A stretch of 64,000 bases of DNA from Pseudomonadales bacterium (GTDB lineage Bacteria > Pseudomonadota > Gammaproteobacteria > Pseudomonadales > Pseudohongiellaceae): positions 263,301 to 327,300 of the forward strand of contig JACKOJ010000004.1 of the NCBI GenBank assembly GCA_024234325.1, written 5' to 3'. The notes under the pieces are model-generated. The model saw only the letters and a program-made list of their open reading frames with translations. It had not been told where the DNA came from and did no database searches. A program made the position numbers and the translations under genes. Positions 1-6,932 of this stretch are shown here, piece by piece (the stretch's first letter is position 1; each line of letters starts with the position of its first letter).

Positions 1-178
1 CCTCTTCGATCTGTACAAGGCAGGCAAGATCACCCTGGAAGAGGCGCTGAAGAACGCCGACTCCAAGAACAACCTGCGCCTGCGCATCCAGCTCTCCGAA
101 GGCGGCAAGGGCGACGACGACGGCGGCCTCGGCGGCCTGTCCCTGCAACCGAAAGACGACTCCGGCCGGGGCCACTGA
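1..178 (+). CDS. pilU: PilU-type twitching motility ATPase, C-terminal end only
   Basis: Only the last 58 codons are present; the reading frame enters from the left edge and stops at TGA 176-178. The translation begins LFDLYKAGKITLEEAL and continues into ADSKNNLRLRIQLSE, which matches my memory of the C-terminal segment of PilT/PilU retraction ATPases, closest to PilU. It ends in an acidic, glycine-rich tail (GDDDGGLGGLS) that is typical of PilU rather than PilT. Known role of the family: hexameric ATPase at the cytoplasmic base of the type IV pilus that helps pilus retraction. The Walker motifs lie outside the window, so nothing can be said about catalytic integrity. Confidence 0.75.
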   Translation, partial: LFDLYKAGKITLEEALKNADSKNNLRLRIQLSEGGKGDDDGGLGGLSLQPKDDSGRGH

Positions 179-189
179 CACCAGGCACA

Positions 190-1035
190 ATGGATCTCAA
201 AAGCATTCTGAGCTTGATCGTTCTGTGGGGCTTCGGCATCGTCGTTGCGTTGATGCTTTTCGTCTACCCGCGCTACCGGCGCAAGAAGGTAGACGCGTCC
301 CCTTTTCCTGCTCCCTGGTTGCAGATACTGCGCGACAGCCTGCCCGTCTATAAACGCATGTGGCCGGACCAGCAGCGGGAACTGCGTCAGCTCATCAAAC
401 GTTTCCTCAACAGCAAGGAGTTTGTCGGCTGCGCAGGCCAGACCATCAACGACGAGATCCGGGTCACCATTGCCGCCCACGCCTGTCTTCTGCTGGTCGG
501 ACGACCTTCCCATGAATACCAGGATCTGCACACCATTCTGGTCTACCCGACCGGTTTTGTCGTCAACCACGAAAAGCACGACGAGTTCGGCCTGGTCACC
601 GAGGGAGAGCATTTCCTGATCGGCGAGTCCTGGGGCAATGGCAAGGTGATTCTGGCCTGGGACAGCGTACAGCAGAGTGTGCGCAATTTCGCCGACGGGC
701 AGAACGTGGTGCTGCACGAGTTCGCCCACCAGCTCGACCACGAATCCGGTGTCACCAACGGCGCGCCCCTGCTCTACAGCAAGGGCGCCTATGCCGACTG
801 GTCGCGCGTGTTCTCGGAAGAATTCCTGCGTCTGCAGCACGACAGCGCCCACCATCATCACACGCTGATCGACGAGTACGGCGCCACCAACCCGGCCGAG
901 TTCTTTGCAGTGGTCACCGAGACTTTCTACGAACGGCCCTACGAACTGGCCAGCCGCCACCCTTCCCTGTTTGAGGAATTAATGTCCTACTACCGTGTCG
1001 ATCCACGCGAGTGGCAACGGGTACCCGGAGCATGA
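190..1035 (+). CDS. mtfA: MtfA-like zinc metallopeptidase (M90 family)
   Basis: 281 residues, slightly longer than E. coli MtfA. It opens with one hydrophobic segment (residues about 5-25, ILSLIVLWGFGIVVALMLFV) and a basic stretch, so it is probably anchored to the inner membrane. A zinc-protease motif HEFAH sits at residues 176-180 (VVLHEFAHQLDHESG), with a downstream glutamate-rich helix (EYGATNPAEFFAVVTETFYE) as in the M90 family. In E. coli the family member binds the glucose repressor Mlc and has aminopeptidase activity; whether Mlc is a partner here is unknown. It starts 12 bases after the pilU-type stop, and its TGA overlaps the next start (ATGA), so it is coupled to rsuA. Confidence 0.85.
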   Translation: MDLKSILSLIVLWGFGIVVALMLFVYPRYRRKKVDASPFPAPWLQILRDSLPVYKRMWPDQQRELRQLIKRFLNSKEFVGCAGQTINDEIRVTIAAHACLLLVGRPSHEYQDLHTILVYPTGFVVNHEKHDEFGLVTEGEHFLIGESWGNGKVILAWDSVQQSVRNFADGQNVVLHEFAHQLDHESGVTNGAPLLYSKGAYADWSRVFSEEFLRLQHDSAHHHHTLIDEYGATNPAEFFAVVTETFYERPYELASRHPSLFEELMSYYRVDPREWQRVPGA

Positions 1036-1733
1036 GCATGCGTCTGGACAAATTCATCAGCCACGCCACTGGCCTGCCCCGCGACCACAGCAAGCGAGCC
1101 GTGCGTCATCAGCGTGTCAGCGTCAATGGCGAAGTCGTGCGCAATGCGGCACTGCACGTCGGTGATAACGATGTAATCCGACTCGACGATGAAACACTGG
1201 CCCTGCCGCAGCCACGCTATCTGATGCTGCACAAGCCGGCAGGCTATATCTGCGCCACCGAAGATGGCGATCACCCCATCGTGCTTGACCTGCTTACCGA
1301 CATGGACACGGAAGGGCTCGCCATCGCCGGACGCCTGGACATGGACACCACCGGCCTGCTGCTGCTCAGCGACGACGGCCAGTGGCTGCATCGCGTCAGC
1401 TCCCCGCGCCACCAGCATCACAAAGTCTATTTCGCCACGCTTCACGAAGCGGCAGACCATAACACCGTTACGCGCTTCGCCGACGGCCTGATGTTGCGCG
1501 GCGAAGACAAGCCCACCCTGCCCGCACGCTGCACACCGCTGCCCGGCAATCAGGCGGAGGTCATTCTGCAGGAAGGGCGCTATCATCAGGTCAAGCGCAT
1601 GTTTGCCGCCTGCGGCAATCAGGTGCTGGCCCTGCACAGACAACAGGTCGGCGACGTGGTGCTGGATGCAAGTCTTGCCCCCGGCGCCTACCGACCATTG
1701 ACCCAAGAGGAGATCGCGAGTTTTCAACCATGA
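1032..1733 (+). CDS. rsuA: 16S rRNA pseudouridine(516) synthase RsuA
   Basis: 233 residues from the ATG at 1032. This start is preferred over the upstream in-frame ATG at 1011 because MSMRLDKFISHATG is the usual RsuA beginning and ATGA overlaps the upstream stop. An N-terminal S4 RNA-binding domain (about residues 1-60, RLDKFIS...RVSVNGEVV) is followed by the synthase domain with YLMLHKPAGYIC and the catalytic-aspartate motif GRLDMDTTGLLLLSDDG, then the family motif EGRYHQVKRMF. The enzyme isomerises U516 of 16S rRNA in the small subunit. It sits between mtfA and an rRNA methyltransferase with four-base overlaps on both sides, so two 16S-modification genes are probably translated together. 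Confidence 0.93.
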   Translation: MSMRLDKFISHATGLPRDHSKRAVRHQRVSVNGEVVRNAALHVGDNDVIRLDDETLALPQPRYLMLHKPAGYICATEDGDHPIVLDLLTDMDTEGLAIAGRLDMDTTGLLLLSDDGQWLHRVSSPRHQHHKVYFATLHEAADHNTVTRFADGLMLRGEDKPTLPARCTPLPGNQAEVILQEGRYHQVKRMFAACGNQVLALHRQQVGDVVLDASLAPGAYRPLTQEEIASFQP

Positions 1734-2776
1734 GTATTCATATCGAACATCTGCTTGTGGAACTGCTCAACCATACCCCGGCCCCAGACGGCCCTACGCT
1801 CTGGATTGCCGATGAGGCGCTGACCCACGCCGAGCTGCAGGCCGCACGTCCCCGAAAGGGCCTGGACGTACTCAGCAACCGCTACGACCTGGCCACTGCC
1901 CTGCGCCAGGCAGGCCACCAGGTAAGCGTCAGCGACTTCGATTTCTCCTCCCTGCCCTGCCAGGAATACAGCAATATCGTGTACCGCGTCTCCAAGGAAC
2001 GCCCTCTAGTGCATCACTGCATCAACCAGGCCGTTCGGCATCTGTGCGATGGCGGCAATCTGCACCTGATCGGCAGCAAGGACGAAGGCATCCGCACCCA
2101 CGGTCGCAATGCCGAGCAGGCCTTTGCTACCCCGGAGCACGCCAAGAAGCACGGCGATGCCTACCACGTTCGCCTGACACGGGAGGCAGGTGCCGACACC
2201 CGCCTACTCGACAGCAAACACTACGACGAACTGCGCACCTGCACCGTGGGTGACTTTCACTTCCTCAGCAAGCCCGGCGTGTTTGGCTGGAACAAGGTCG
2301 ATACCGGCAGCGCCATGCTGGCCGAACAGGCCTTGCGACTTCTGGAGCGCCGCAAGGCCGCCGGCAGTGTGCTCGACCTGGGTTGCGGCTACGGCTATCT
2401 GCTGCTCGCCACGTCCACCGTTCACTTTGGCAAACGGGTGGCCACTGACAACAACGCTGCCGCCGTGGACGCCGCCCGCGCCGGCTTTGCACGTGCGCAC
2501 CTGGAGGTAGAGGTCACGCTGGACGACTGCGGCGAACAATTGCAGGGTCCGTTTGACTGGATTCTTTGCAATCCGCCCTTCCACCAGGGGTTCGATACCA
2601 GCAGCGGCCTGACCGAGAAATTCCTGCAACAGATCCGACGACTGCTGGCGCCCCAGGGGCATGCCCTGGTGGTGGTCAACCAGTTTATCCCCATAGAACG
2701 GATGGCAGGAGAGCTGTTCGCCCGTGTTGATGTGCTTTGCCATGAACATGGCTTCAAGGTCGTCCAGTTGAGCTGA
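1730..2776 (+). CDS. rsmC: 16S rRNA (guanine-N2)-methyltransferase, RsmC/RlmG type
   Basis: 348 residues, matching the two-domain RsmC/RlmG family: a degenerate N-terminal methyltransferase-like domain (residues about 1-170) and a catalytic C-terminal Rossmann domain. The SAM-binding motif is VLDLGCGYGYLLLA and the N2-guanine methyltransferase motif is CNPPFHQGFD, followed by the hydrophobic VVVNQFIP strand. RsmC methylates G1207 of 16S rRNA and RlmG methylates G1835 of 23S rRNA. The NPPFH motif and neighbouring rsuA favour RsmC, but the exact target base cannot be proven from sequence. ATGA overlap with rsuA at 1730-1733 indicates translational coupling; no gene follows closely, so this ends the operon. 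Confidence 0.82.
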   Translation: MSIHIEHLLVELLNHTPAPDGPTLWIADEALTHAELQAARPRKGLDVLSNRYDLATALRQAGHQVSVSDFDFSSLPCQEYSNIVYRVSKERPLVHHCINQAVRHLCDGGNLHLIGSKDEGIRTHGRNAEQAFATPEHAKKHGDAYHVRLTREAGADTRLLDSKHYDELRTCTVGDFHFLSKPGVFGWNKVDTGSAMLAEQALRLLERRKAAGSVLDLGCGYGYLLLATSTVHFGKRVATDNNAAAVDAARAGFARAHLEVEVTLDDCGEQLQGPFDWILCNPPFHQGFDTSSGLTEKFLQQIRRLLAPQGHALVVVNQFIPIERMAGELFARVDVLCHEHGFKVVQLS

Positions 2777-2910
2777 CACTGGACTTGAAGGGGGCCGGGG
2801 ACTATGCTGGCCCTTCTTTTGCGCCCGGGCGTTTCCCTGCCTGGGCCAGGGACAACGCTGATATAACAATAACGACATTCCCCGGCCCCTCGGGGATGAA
2901 GGAGAACACC

Positions 2911-3708
2911 ATGCGCCACCTCATCATGAAGGGTCTGTTCCTGAGCCTTCTGTCCTGCCTGAGCGCATTCGCCCAGGCTGAGAGCAAAACCTATCTGTAT
3001 GACCACGTTCACATGGCCGTGCCCGACCCCGAGGCCGCTGCCCAGTGGTACAAGGACAATCTTGGCGGTGAGTTCGTCGATGGACGCACCGACCGGCTGC
3101 TGTTCGGCACCACCCGCATCATGTTCCTGCGTGGCAACGAGAGCACCCGCCACAGTGAAGGCGGCGTAATCGACCACCTCGGCTTCTCCTTCACCGACCT
3201 GGCAGCCACCGTGGAAAAAGCCCGCGCCGCCGGTGCCACCGTGCAGGGCGATATCCGTGACGTGCCCGGCCTGTTCAAACTGGCCTTCATCGTGGACCCC
3301 TTCGGTTCACGCCTGGAGCTGATCGAAGACCCGCAGCACCTCGGCTTCCACCACGTACATCTGCGCTCTCCGGACCCGGAGGCCATGTTCAAGTGGTACG
3401 AAGAGACTTTCGGCGGCATTCGCATGAATATGCGCGGTCGTCTGGACGGCATTCTGTACCCCGGCAATGTCTGGGTTCTGATCTCCCGTGGCGAGAACTT
3501 CCCCAGCCAGGGCGCTACCATCGACCACATCGGCTGGCGCGCACTGGACTCTGCCGAAACCCAGGAAGACCTGCACGACAAGCACGTGGAGTTCACTTCC
3601 GAGCCGCGTGACATGACGCTGCCCAACGGCATCATCAACTTCTTCTACGTTCAGGGTCCGGAAGGCGCCCGCGTGGAACTGGTACACCGTCAGCCCGACA
3701 TGCGCTAA
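2911..3708 (+). CDS. Secreted VOC (glyoxalase/bleomycin-resistance) superfamily protein
   Basis: 265 residues from the ATG at 2911, chosen because AAGGAG lies just upstream and a signal peptide follows directly (LIMKGLFLSLLSCLSAFAQA, predicted cleavage after AQA). The open frame extends to 2785 but that part does not look like protein. Two VOC repeats are visible: residues about 28-140 (YDHVHMAVPDPEAAAQWY ... LELIEDP) and about 145-260 (FHHVHLRSPDPEAMFKWYEETFGG ... ARVELVH), each with the His/Glu positions expected of a metal site. This family includes glyoxalases, dioxygenases and binding proteins; a periplasmic member of unknown substrate is all that can be claimed. It is monocistronic and followed by a strong terminator. 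Confidence 0.8.
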   Translation: MRHLIMKGLFLSLLSCLSAFAQAESKTYLYDHVHMAVPDPEAAAQWYKDNLGGEFVDGRTDRLLFGTTRIMFLRGNESTRHSEGGVIDHLGFSFTDLAATVEKARAAGATVQGDIRDVPGLFKLAFIVDPFGSRLELIEDPQHLGFHHVHLRSPDPEAMFKWYEETFGGIRMNMRGRLDGILYPGNVWVLISRGENFPSQGATIDHIGWRALDSAETQEDLHDKHVEFTSEPRDMTLPNGIINFFYVQGPEGARVELVHRQPDMR

Positions 3709-3732
3709 GACGCGGAATACGCGCTTTGCAAG

Positions 3733-3765
3733 AGCCGGAACCTGCCCTGCAGGCTCCGGCTTTTT
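3733..3765 (+). terminator. Rho-independent terminator after the VOC gene
   Basis: A 13-bp stem AGCCGGAACCTGC / GCAGGCTCCGGCT with one mismatch and a short loop is followed directly by TTTTT. It lies 25 bases after the VOC stop codon. Confidence 0.85.
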
Positions 3766-3867
3766 CATGTCTGCCCCCAAGAGAAATCAGTCACGCCTAT
3801 CTTTTGCACAATCTGCGACAGCATCTTGTCACAAATGCTTTGCGGCCCGTGCGTTTTCCGATGGCCC

Positions 3868-3876
3868 TGCTATAAT
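3868..3876 (+). promoter_or_regulatory. Extended -10 promoter element of ppa
   Basis: TGCTATAAT is a perfect TATAAT with the extended TGn motif, about 70 bases upstream of the ppa start. The -35 region at the usual spacing is poor, which fits an extended -10 promoter. Confidence 0.6.
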
Positions 3877-3944
3877 GCGCGCCTTTCATCAACCCCGGCC
3901 ACACAATAACAATCACTGGGTCACGACTTAACACAGGTACCCGA

Positions 3945-4565
3945 ATGAAGAAGTTTCCTCCACCCTTTTACCGTTGGCGCCCGCACCCCTGGCACGGCCT
4001 TGAAGTTGGCCCAGAGGCCCCGAAACTGGTGCACGCGTTTATCGAGATCTGCCCGTTTGATCTCGTGAAGTATGAAGTGGACAAGGCAACCGGATATTTG
4101 CGTGTCGATCGTCCCCAGCGATCCTCCTCCCAGCACCCGACGCTGTACGGTTTCATTCCCCGTACCTATTGCGGTGCGCGTGTGCGCGACCTGATGGAAG
4201 GTGCGGCCCGCGGCGACGGCGACCCGCTGGATATCTGCGTGATCACAGAGCGTCCGATCTCCAAGACCGAGATCATTCTGAACGCGAAGGTCATCGGCGG
4301 CCTGCCGATGCTGGATGGCGGTGAGGCGGACGACAAGATCATTGCGGTACTGCAGAACGACCCGCTGTTCGGCGATGTGGAAGACATCAGCGAGCTGCCG
4401 GATGCGCTGATCGAGCGTATGCGCCACTACTTCCTGACCTACAAGCTGATTCCGGGCCAGGAGAACAAGGTGTCCATCGGCGCAGCCTACGGCTACGAAC
4501 ACGCCAAGGTGGTCATTCAGGCGGCCATGGACGACTACGAAACCGAATACGGCGCCTCGGGCTGA
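3945..4565 (+). CDS. ppa: Family I inorganic pyrophosphatase
   Basis: 206 residues. Hydrolyses pyrophosphate to two phosphates in the cytoplasm, driving biosynthetic reactions. The family I signature is present as RGDGDPLDICVITE with the metal-binding aspartates, preceded by the substrate-loop sequence YGFIPRTYCG. It is somewhat longer than the E. coli enzyme (175 aa) and has an extended N-terminus (FPPPFYRWRPHPWHGLEVG), as in a subgroup of gammaproteobacterial and plant-like family I enzymes. Start ATG at 3945; the GGTACCC region upstream gives only a weak ribosome-binding site. It has its own promoter upstream and a strong terminator downstream, so it is monocistronic. Confidence 0.92.
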   Translation: MKKFPPPFYRWRPHPWHGLEVGPEAPKLVHAFIEICPFDLVKYEVDKATGYLRVDRPQRSSSQHPTLYGFIPRTYCGARVRDLMEGAARGDGDPLDICVITERPISKTEIILNAKVIGGLPMLDGGEADDKIIAVLQNDPLFGDVEDISELPDALIERMRHYFLTYKLIPGQENKVSIGAAYGYEHAKVVIQAAMDDYETEYGASG

Positions 4566-4582
4566 GTTCCCAGCCATCTCAT

Positions 4583-4622
4583 AAAAAAGGGCGGCAACCG
4601 CACGGTTGACCGCCCTTTTTTA
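4583..4622 (+). terminator. Rho-independent terminator after ppa
   Basis: Stem GGGCGGCAACCG / CGGTTGACCGCCC (one bulged T) with a CA loop, preceded by A6 and followed by T7, 18 bases after the ppa stop. The A and T tracts make it potentially bidirectional. Confidence 0.9.
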
Positions 4623-4637
4623 TAGTCGTTCAGCGCT

Positions 4638-4751
4638 CAGCCCCCTGCCGATGGCGGCGTCGCTGACACGCCGTAAACCCGTCCCTGGGGGCTCGGACGC
4701 AGCGTCCCTGCTGCTTACGGTCATCGCCACCGCCATCGACAGGGGGCTCTG
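4638..4751 (+). repeat. Composite palindromic repeat, copy A (core on + strand)
   Basis: Outer inverted arms CAGCCCCCTGCCGATGGCGG (4638-4657) and its near complement at 4730-4751 enclose a core that starts TGACACGCCGTAAA. The core holds hairpin I (CCC-GTCCCT-GGG), then GGCTCGG, hairpin II (GCAGC-GTCCCT-GCTGC) and TTACGGTCA. It forms a convergent doublet with the copy at 4825-4924. The first ~25 bases after the right arm (GAAATCCAGTGCCA...) recur after copy C and near 6130. Confidence 0.85.
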
Positions 4752-4824
4752 AAATCCAGTGCCACCTCAAAGCAGAAAAAATTCAAAACCAAAGAACGTC
4801 CTGCCAGCACAGAACCAGAGTCCT

Positions 4825-4924
4825 GGAGCGAATCTTGTCGTCGGGAACCCTAAGCAGCAGGGATGCTGCGACGGAGCCTACACGGATGTATTCACGGCGT
4901 GTTCCAGACGGCAAGATTCGCTCC
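4825..4924 (-). repeat. Composite palindromic repeat, copy G (core on - strand)
   Basis: Arms GGAGCGAATCTTGTCGTC (4825-4842) and its complement at 4907-4924 (one mismatch). Read on the minus strand the core is GAACACGCCGTGAATA, hairpin I TACA-TCCG-TGTA, GGCTCCGTC, hairpin II GCAGC-ATCCCT-GCTGC, TTAGGGTTCC. The scaffold is that of copy A in opposite orientation, but the arms are unrelated to those of A. Together with copy A it fills the gap between ppa and xdhC. Confidence 0.85.
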
Positions 4925-4984
4925 GGGGCTCGGCACTACGAAAGAGCAAAGAGAAGCAAAGGTCGTTTCACGAGAAATTCAGAC

Positions 4985-6010
4985 TTAACGACAGACCGGC
5001 GCTTCGAGCGCGCTGGCACACTGACCGCCGAGGACGCGCGCATCGCGTGCATGGCGCACCTGCGTGACCTGCGCCATCACCGAGATGGCAATTTCTGCAG
5101 GTGTCTTGCTGCCGATGGGAAGGCCGATGGGAGCGTAGAGGCGATCGATCTCCTCCGGGGTCAGCCCCAGTTCCGGCAGGCGCAGACGACGGTTGGCAGA
5201 CGTGCGGTCCGAGCCCATGGCGCCCACATAAAAGGCATCTGTCTTCAGCGCCTCCATCAAGGCCATATCATCCACCCGCGGATCGTGCGCCAGGGCAATT
5301 ACCCCACTGTAGGGGTCGCTGAAACCGTCCCGCACCACATCGTCCGGCAGTTCTGACGTGACGTGCACGCCGTCCACATGCCAGTTGCCAAGATAATCGG
5401 GCCGCGGATCGCACAGCGTCACTTCGTACTCCAGCGCCAGCGCCATCTCTGCCACATAGCGCGCCACATCGCCCGCTCCCAGCAGCAGCAGTTTGTACTT
5501 CGGGCTGAGGCTGTGCAGCATGGTCTCGTCATTCAAGACTACCGCCTCATCCGCGCTGCCCCGGTGCACCCGGATACTGCCGGTATTCAGATTCACCTCA
5601 CGGCTGATGGGGTGGTGATTGTCCAGGGCGTTGGCCAGCTCGCCAAAAATCTGCTTGTTGTCATCACTGGGCGCAATGTACTCCAGCAGCACATGCAACT
5701 GCCCACCACAGGGCAGACGCAGGCGGGCCGCCTGCTCGGCAGTGATGCCGTATTTGACGATGAAGGGCTTGCGTTCCTGCTCGTACTGGGTCTTGAGCGT
5801 GCCGTCGCGCAACTGGCCGAGGAAGTCTTCTTCAATGCAGCCGCCGGAAATGGACCCGGCAAGCTCGCCGTCAGGGGTGCAGGCCATCATGGAACCAATG
5901 GGGCGCGGCGAGGAACCCCAGGTCTGCAGAATCGTGCACAGCCACACAGGCTGCCCCCGACTCAACCAGTCGAAAACCCGAACAATGATGTGCTGCTGAC
6001 CGCTTTGCAT
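4985..6010 (-). CDS. xdhC: XdhC/CoxF-family molybdenum cofactor insertion protein
   Basis: 341 residues when started at the ATG at 6010, which has AGAGG seven bases upstream; the longer frame to 6145 runs into non-coding sequence. The N-terminal XdhC/CoxI domain shows VWLCTILQTWGSSPRPIG and GSISGGCIEEDF; a conserved cysteine follows in LPCGGQLHV. The C-terminal Rossmann domain shows KLLLLGAGDVARYVAEMAL and FYVGAMGSDRT. Family members sulfurate and insert molybdenum cofactor into xanthine-dehydrogenase-type enzymes. No molybdoenzyme lies nearby, so it is an orphan whose client must be elsewhere. Composite repeats lie just beyond its 3' end. Confidence 0.85.
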   Translation of the reverse strand: MQSGQQHIIVRVFDWLSRGQPVWLCTILQTWGSSPRPIGSMMACTPDGELAGSISGGCIEEDFLGQLRDGTLKTQYEQERKPFIVKYGITAEQAARLRLPCGGQLHVLLEYIAPSDDNKQIFGELANALDNHHPISREVNLNTGSIRVHRGSADEAVVLNDETMLHSLSPKYKLLLLGAGDVARYVAEMALALEYEVTLCDPRPDYLGNWHVDGVHVTSELPDDVVRDGFSDPYSGVIALAHDPRVDDMALMEALKTDAFYVGAMGSDRTSANRRLRLPELGLTPEEIDRLYAPIGLPIGSKTPAEIAISVMAQVTQVRHARDARVLGGQCASALEAPVCR

Positions 6011-6109
6011 GATGTGCCTCTGAACTGCTGCTACGGGCGAACCGAAGACCGGCAAGCTTACCGCATCCGCGACTTCCAGCACAGTGTTGGTGCAGACACC
6101 GATGCACCC

Positions 6110-6165
6110 ATCATCGCCACCGGAACCGGCAGCGCACTCTGACATCCGGTGCCATACTCAAGTCA
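6110..6165 (+). repeat. Degenerate fragment related to the right flank of palindromic copy A
   Basis: ATCATCGCCACCG followed by CTCTGACATCCGGTGCCA resembles 4721-4768 (TCATCGCCACCG ... CTCTGAAATCCAGTGCCA) in the same order. The core hairpins are not recognisable here. It lies between xdhC and brnT and creates an artificial N-terminal extension of the xdhC frame. Confidence 0.4.
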
Positions 6166-6241
6166 GAAAGGAGCAAGACCGCCGAGTCTCGCCCTCTTCA
6201 TGGCCATGACCGTTGGAGGGCCAGCATTCAAGTTCCTTGTG

Positions 6242-6270
6242 TTGATCCCTACACATATCGTACATACAAT
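6242..6270 (+). promoter_or_regulatory. Promoter of brnT-brnA
   Basis: TTGATC (6242-6247) and TACAAT (6265-6270) are separated by exactly 17 bases. The predicted transcription start (about 6277) falls on the TTG proposed as the brnT start, so the mRNA would be leaderless or nearly so. The spacer is AT-rich with short inverted repeats (TGTGT...ACACA), a plausible BrnA operator. Confidence 0.55.
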
Positions 6271-6277
6271 AAAGCCC

Positions 6278-6556
6278 TTGAAATACGAATACGACACCAA
6301 GAAAGCCGAATTGAACCTGTCCAACCATGGGCTTCATTTCGACCTCCTGAGCGGCTTTGACTGGAGCACCGCGTTGGTTGCTGAGGATACCCGCAGGAAT
6401 TACGGGGAAAGCAGATTCATTGCCATTGGTCGTCTCGCAGGTCGTGTGGTCGTGCTGGTATTCGCCCTGCGAGATGAAAATGTTCGCGCAATCTCCCTGC
6501 GGAAGGCGAACAGAAGAGAGGTAAGAAGGTATGAAGAAAACATTGAAACGCATTGA
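6278..6556 (+). CDS. brnT: BrnT-family ribonuclease toxin
   Basis: 92 residues from a TTG at 6278. I chose this start because BrnT proteins begin with M-K-[FY]-E-[WY]-D, and here the frame reads (L)KYEYDTKKAELNLSNHGLHF; the upstream part to 6149 has no BrnT similarity. Family features seen: NLSNHGLHFD, the DTRRNYGESRFIAIGRLAGRVVVLVF strand pair, and the C-terminal RAISLRKANRREVRRYEE helix carrying the basic residues important for RNA cleavage in this RelE-fold family. BrnT is a cytoplasmic mRNA-cleaving toxin, neutralised by the adjacent BrnA. There is no ribosome-binding site for the TTG, matching the possibly leaderless message. Confidence 0.8.
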   Translation: MKYEYDTKKAELNLSNHGLHFDLLSGFDWSTALVAEDTRRNYGESRFIAIGRLAGRVVVLVFALRDENVRAISLRKANRREVRRYEENIETH

Positions 6557-6821
6557 CGCAATCACGGACAAAGATATCGCGGCGGGGATCGCTAAAGATT
6601 CCGACGCGGCGCCTGTCCTCAATGACTTGAGCGATTTCAAGCCAGCCATTCAGTTTCTTAAGGAGCGCGCAGGACGCGGGCCGCAGATCTCCCCTACGAA
6701 GGAAAGGATCACTATTCGACTATCTCCCGAAGTCCTTGAATACTACAGGGCGACCGGCAAAGGCTGGCAATCCCGGATTGATCAGGCGCTTAAGGAGACC
6801 ATTTCAGGCGTCGACCAGTAA
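6531..6821 (+). CDS. brnA: BrnA-family antitoxin and autorepressor
   Basis: 96 residues; overlaps the toxin gene by 26 bases and has its own good ribosome-binding site (AGAAGG about five bases before ATG 6531). The C-terminal half matches BrnA: ERITIRLSPEVLEYYRATGKGWQSRIDQAL, a ribbon-helix-helix DNA-binding domain with the typical W-Q-x-R-I ending. The N-terminal part (residues 1-50) is the region that would bind the toxin. The family represses its own operon. The toxin-first order is usual for brnTA. Confidence 0.85.
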   Translation: MKKTLKRIDAITDKDIAAGIAKDSDAAPVLNDLSDFKPAIQFLKERAGRGPQISPTKERITIRLSPEVLEYYRATGKGWQSRIDQALKETISGVDQ

Positions 6822-6848
6822 TGCGCTCGTCTGGACAACGCATGGAAT

Positions 6849-6920
6849 CCTGCCGACAGCGGCTTCGCTGATACGCTGCGAACACGCCCGTAGAGGCTCG
6901 GAAGCACAGAAGCCGATCTC
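6849..6920 (+). repeat. Decayed composite palindromic repeat, copy B
   Basis: CTGCCGACAGCGGCTTCGCTGATACG ... GAGGCTCGGAAGCA aligns base by base with copy A (CTGCCGATGGCGGCGTCGCTGACACG ... GGGCTCGGACGCA) with about one difference in four, given here in pieces. The short inverted arms CGGCTTC / GAAGCCG remain, but the hairpin loops are mutated. It sits between brnA and the convergent MATE gene. Confidence 0.6.
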
Positions 6921-6932
6921 CGGATTTCGACC

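Noticed and set aside
4759..5356. Short plus-strand frames over the repeats upstream of xdhC
   Set aside because: They cross palindromic repeats and the xdhC gene on the other strand, with no ribosome-binding sites.
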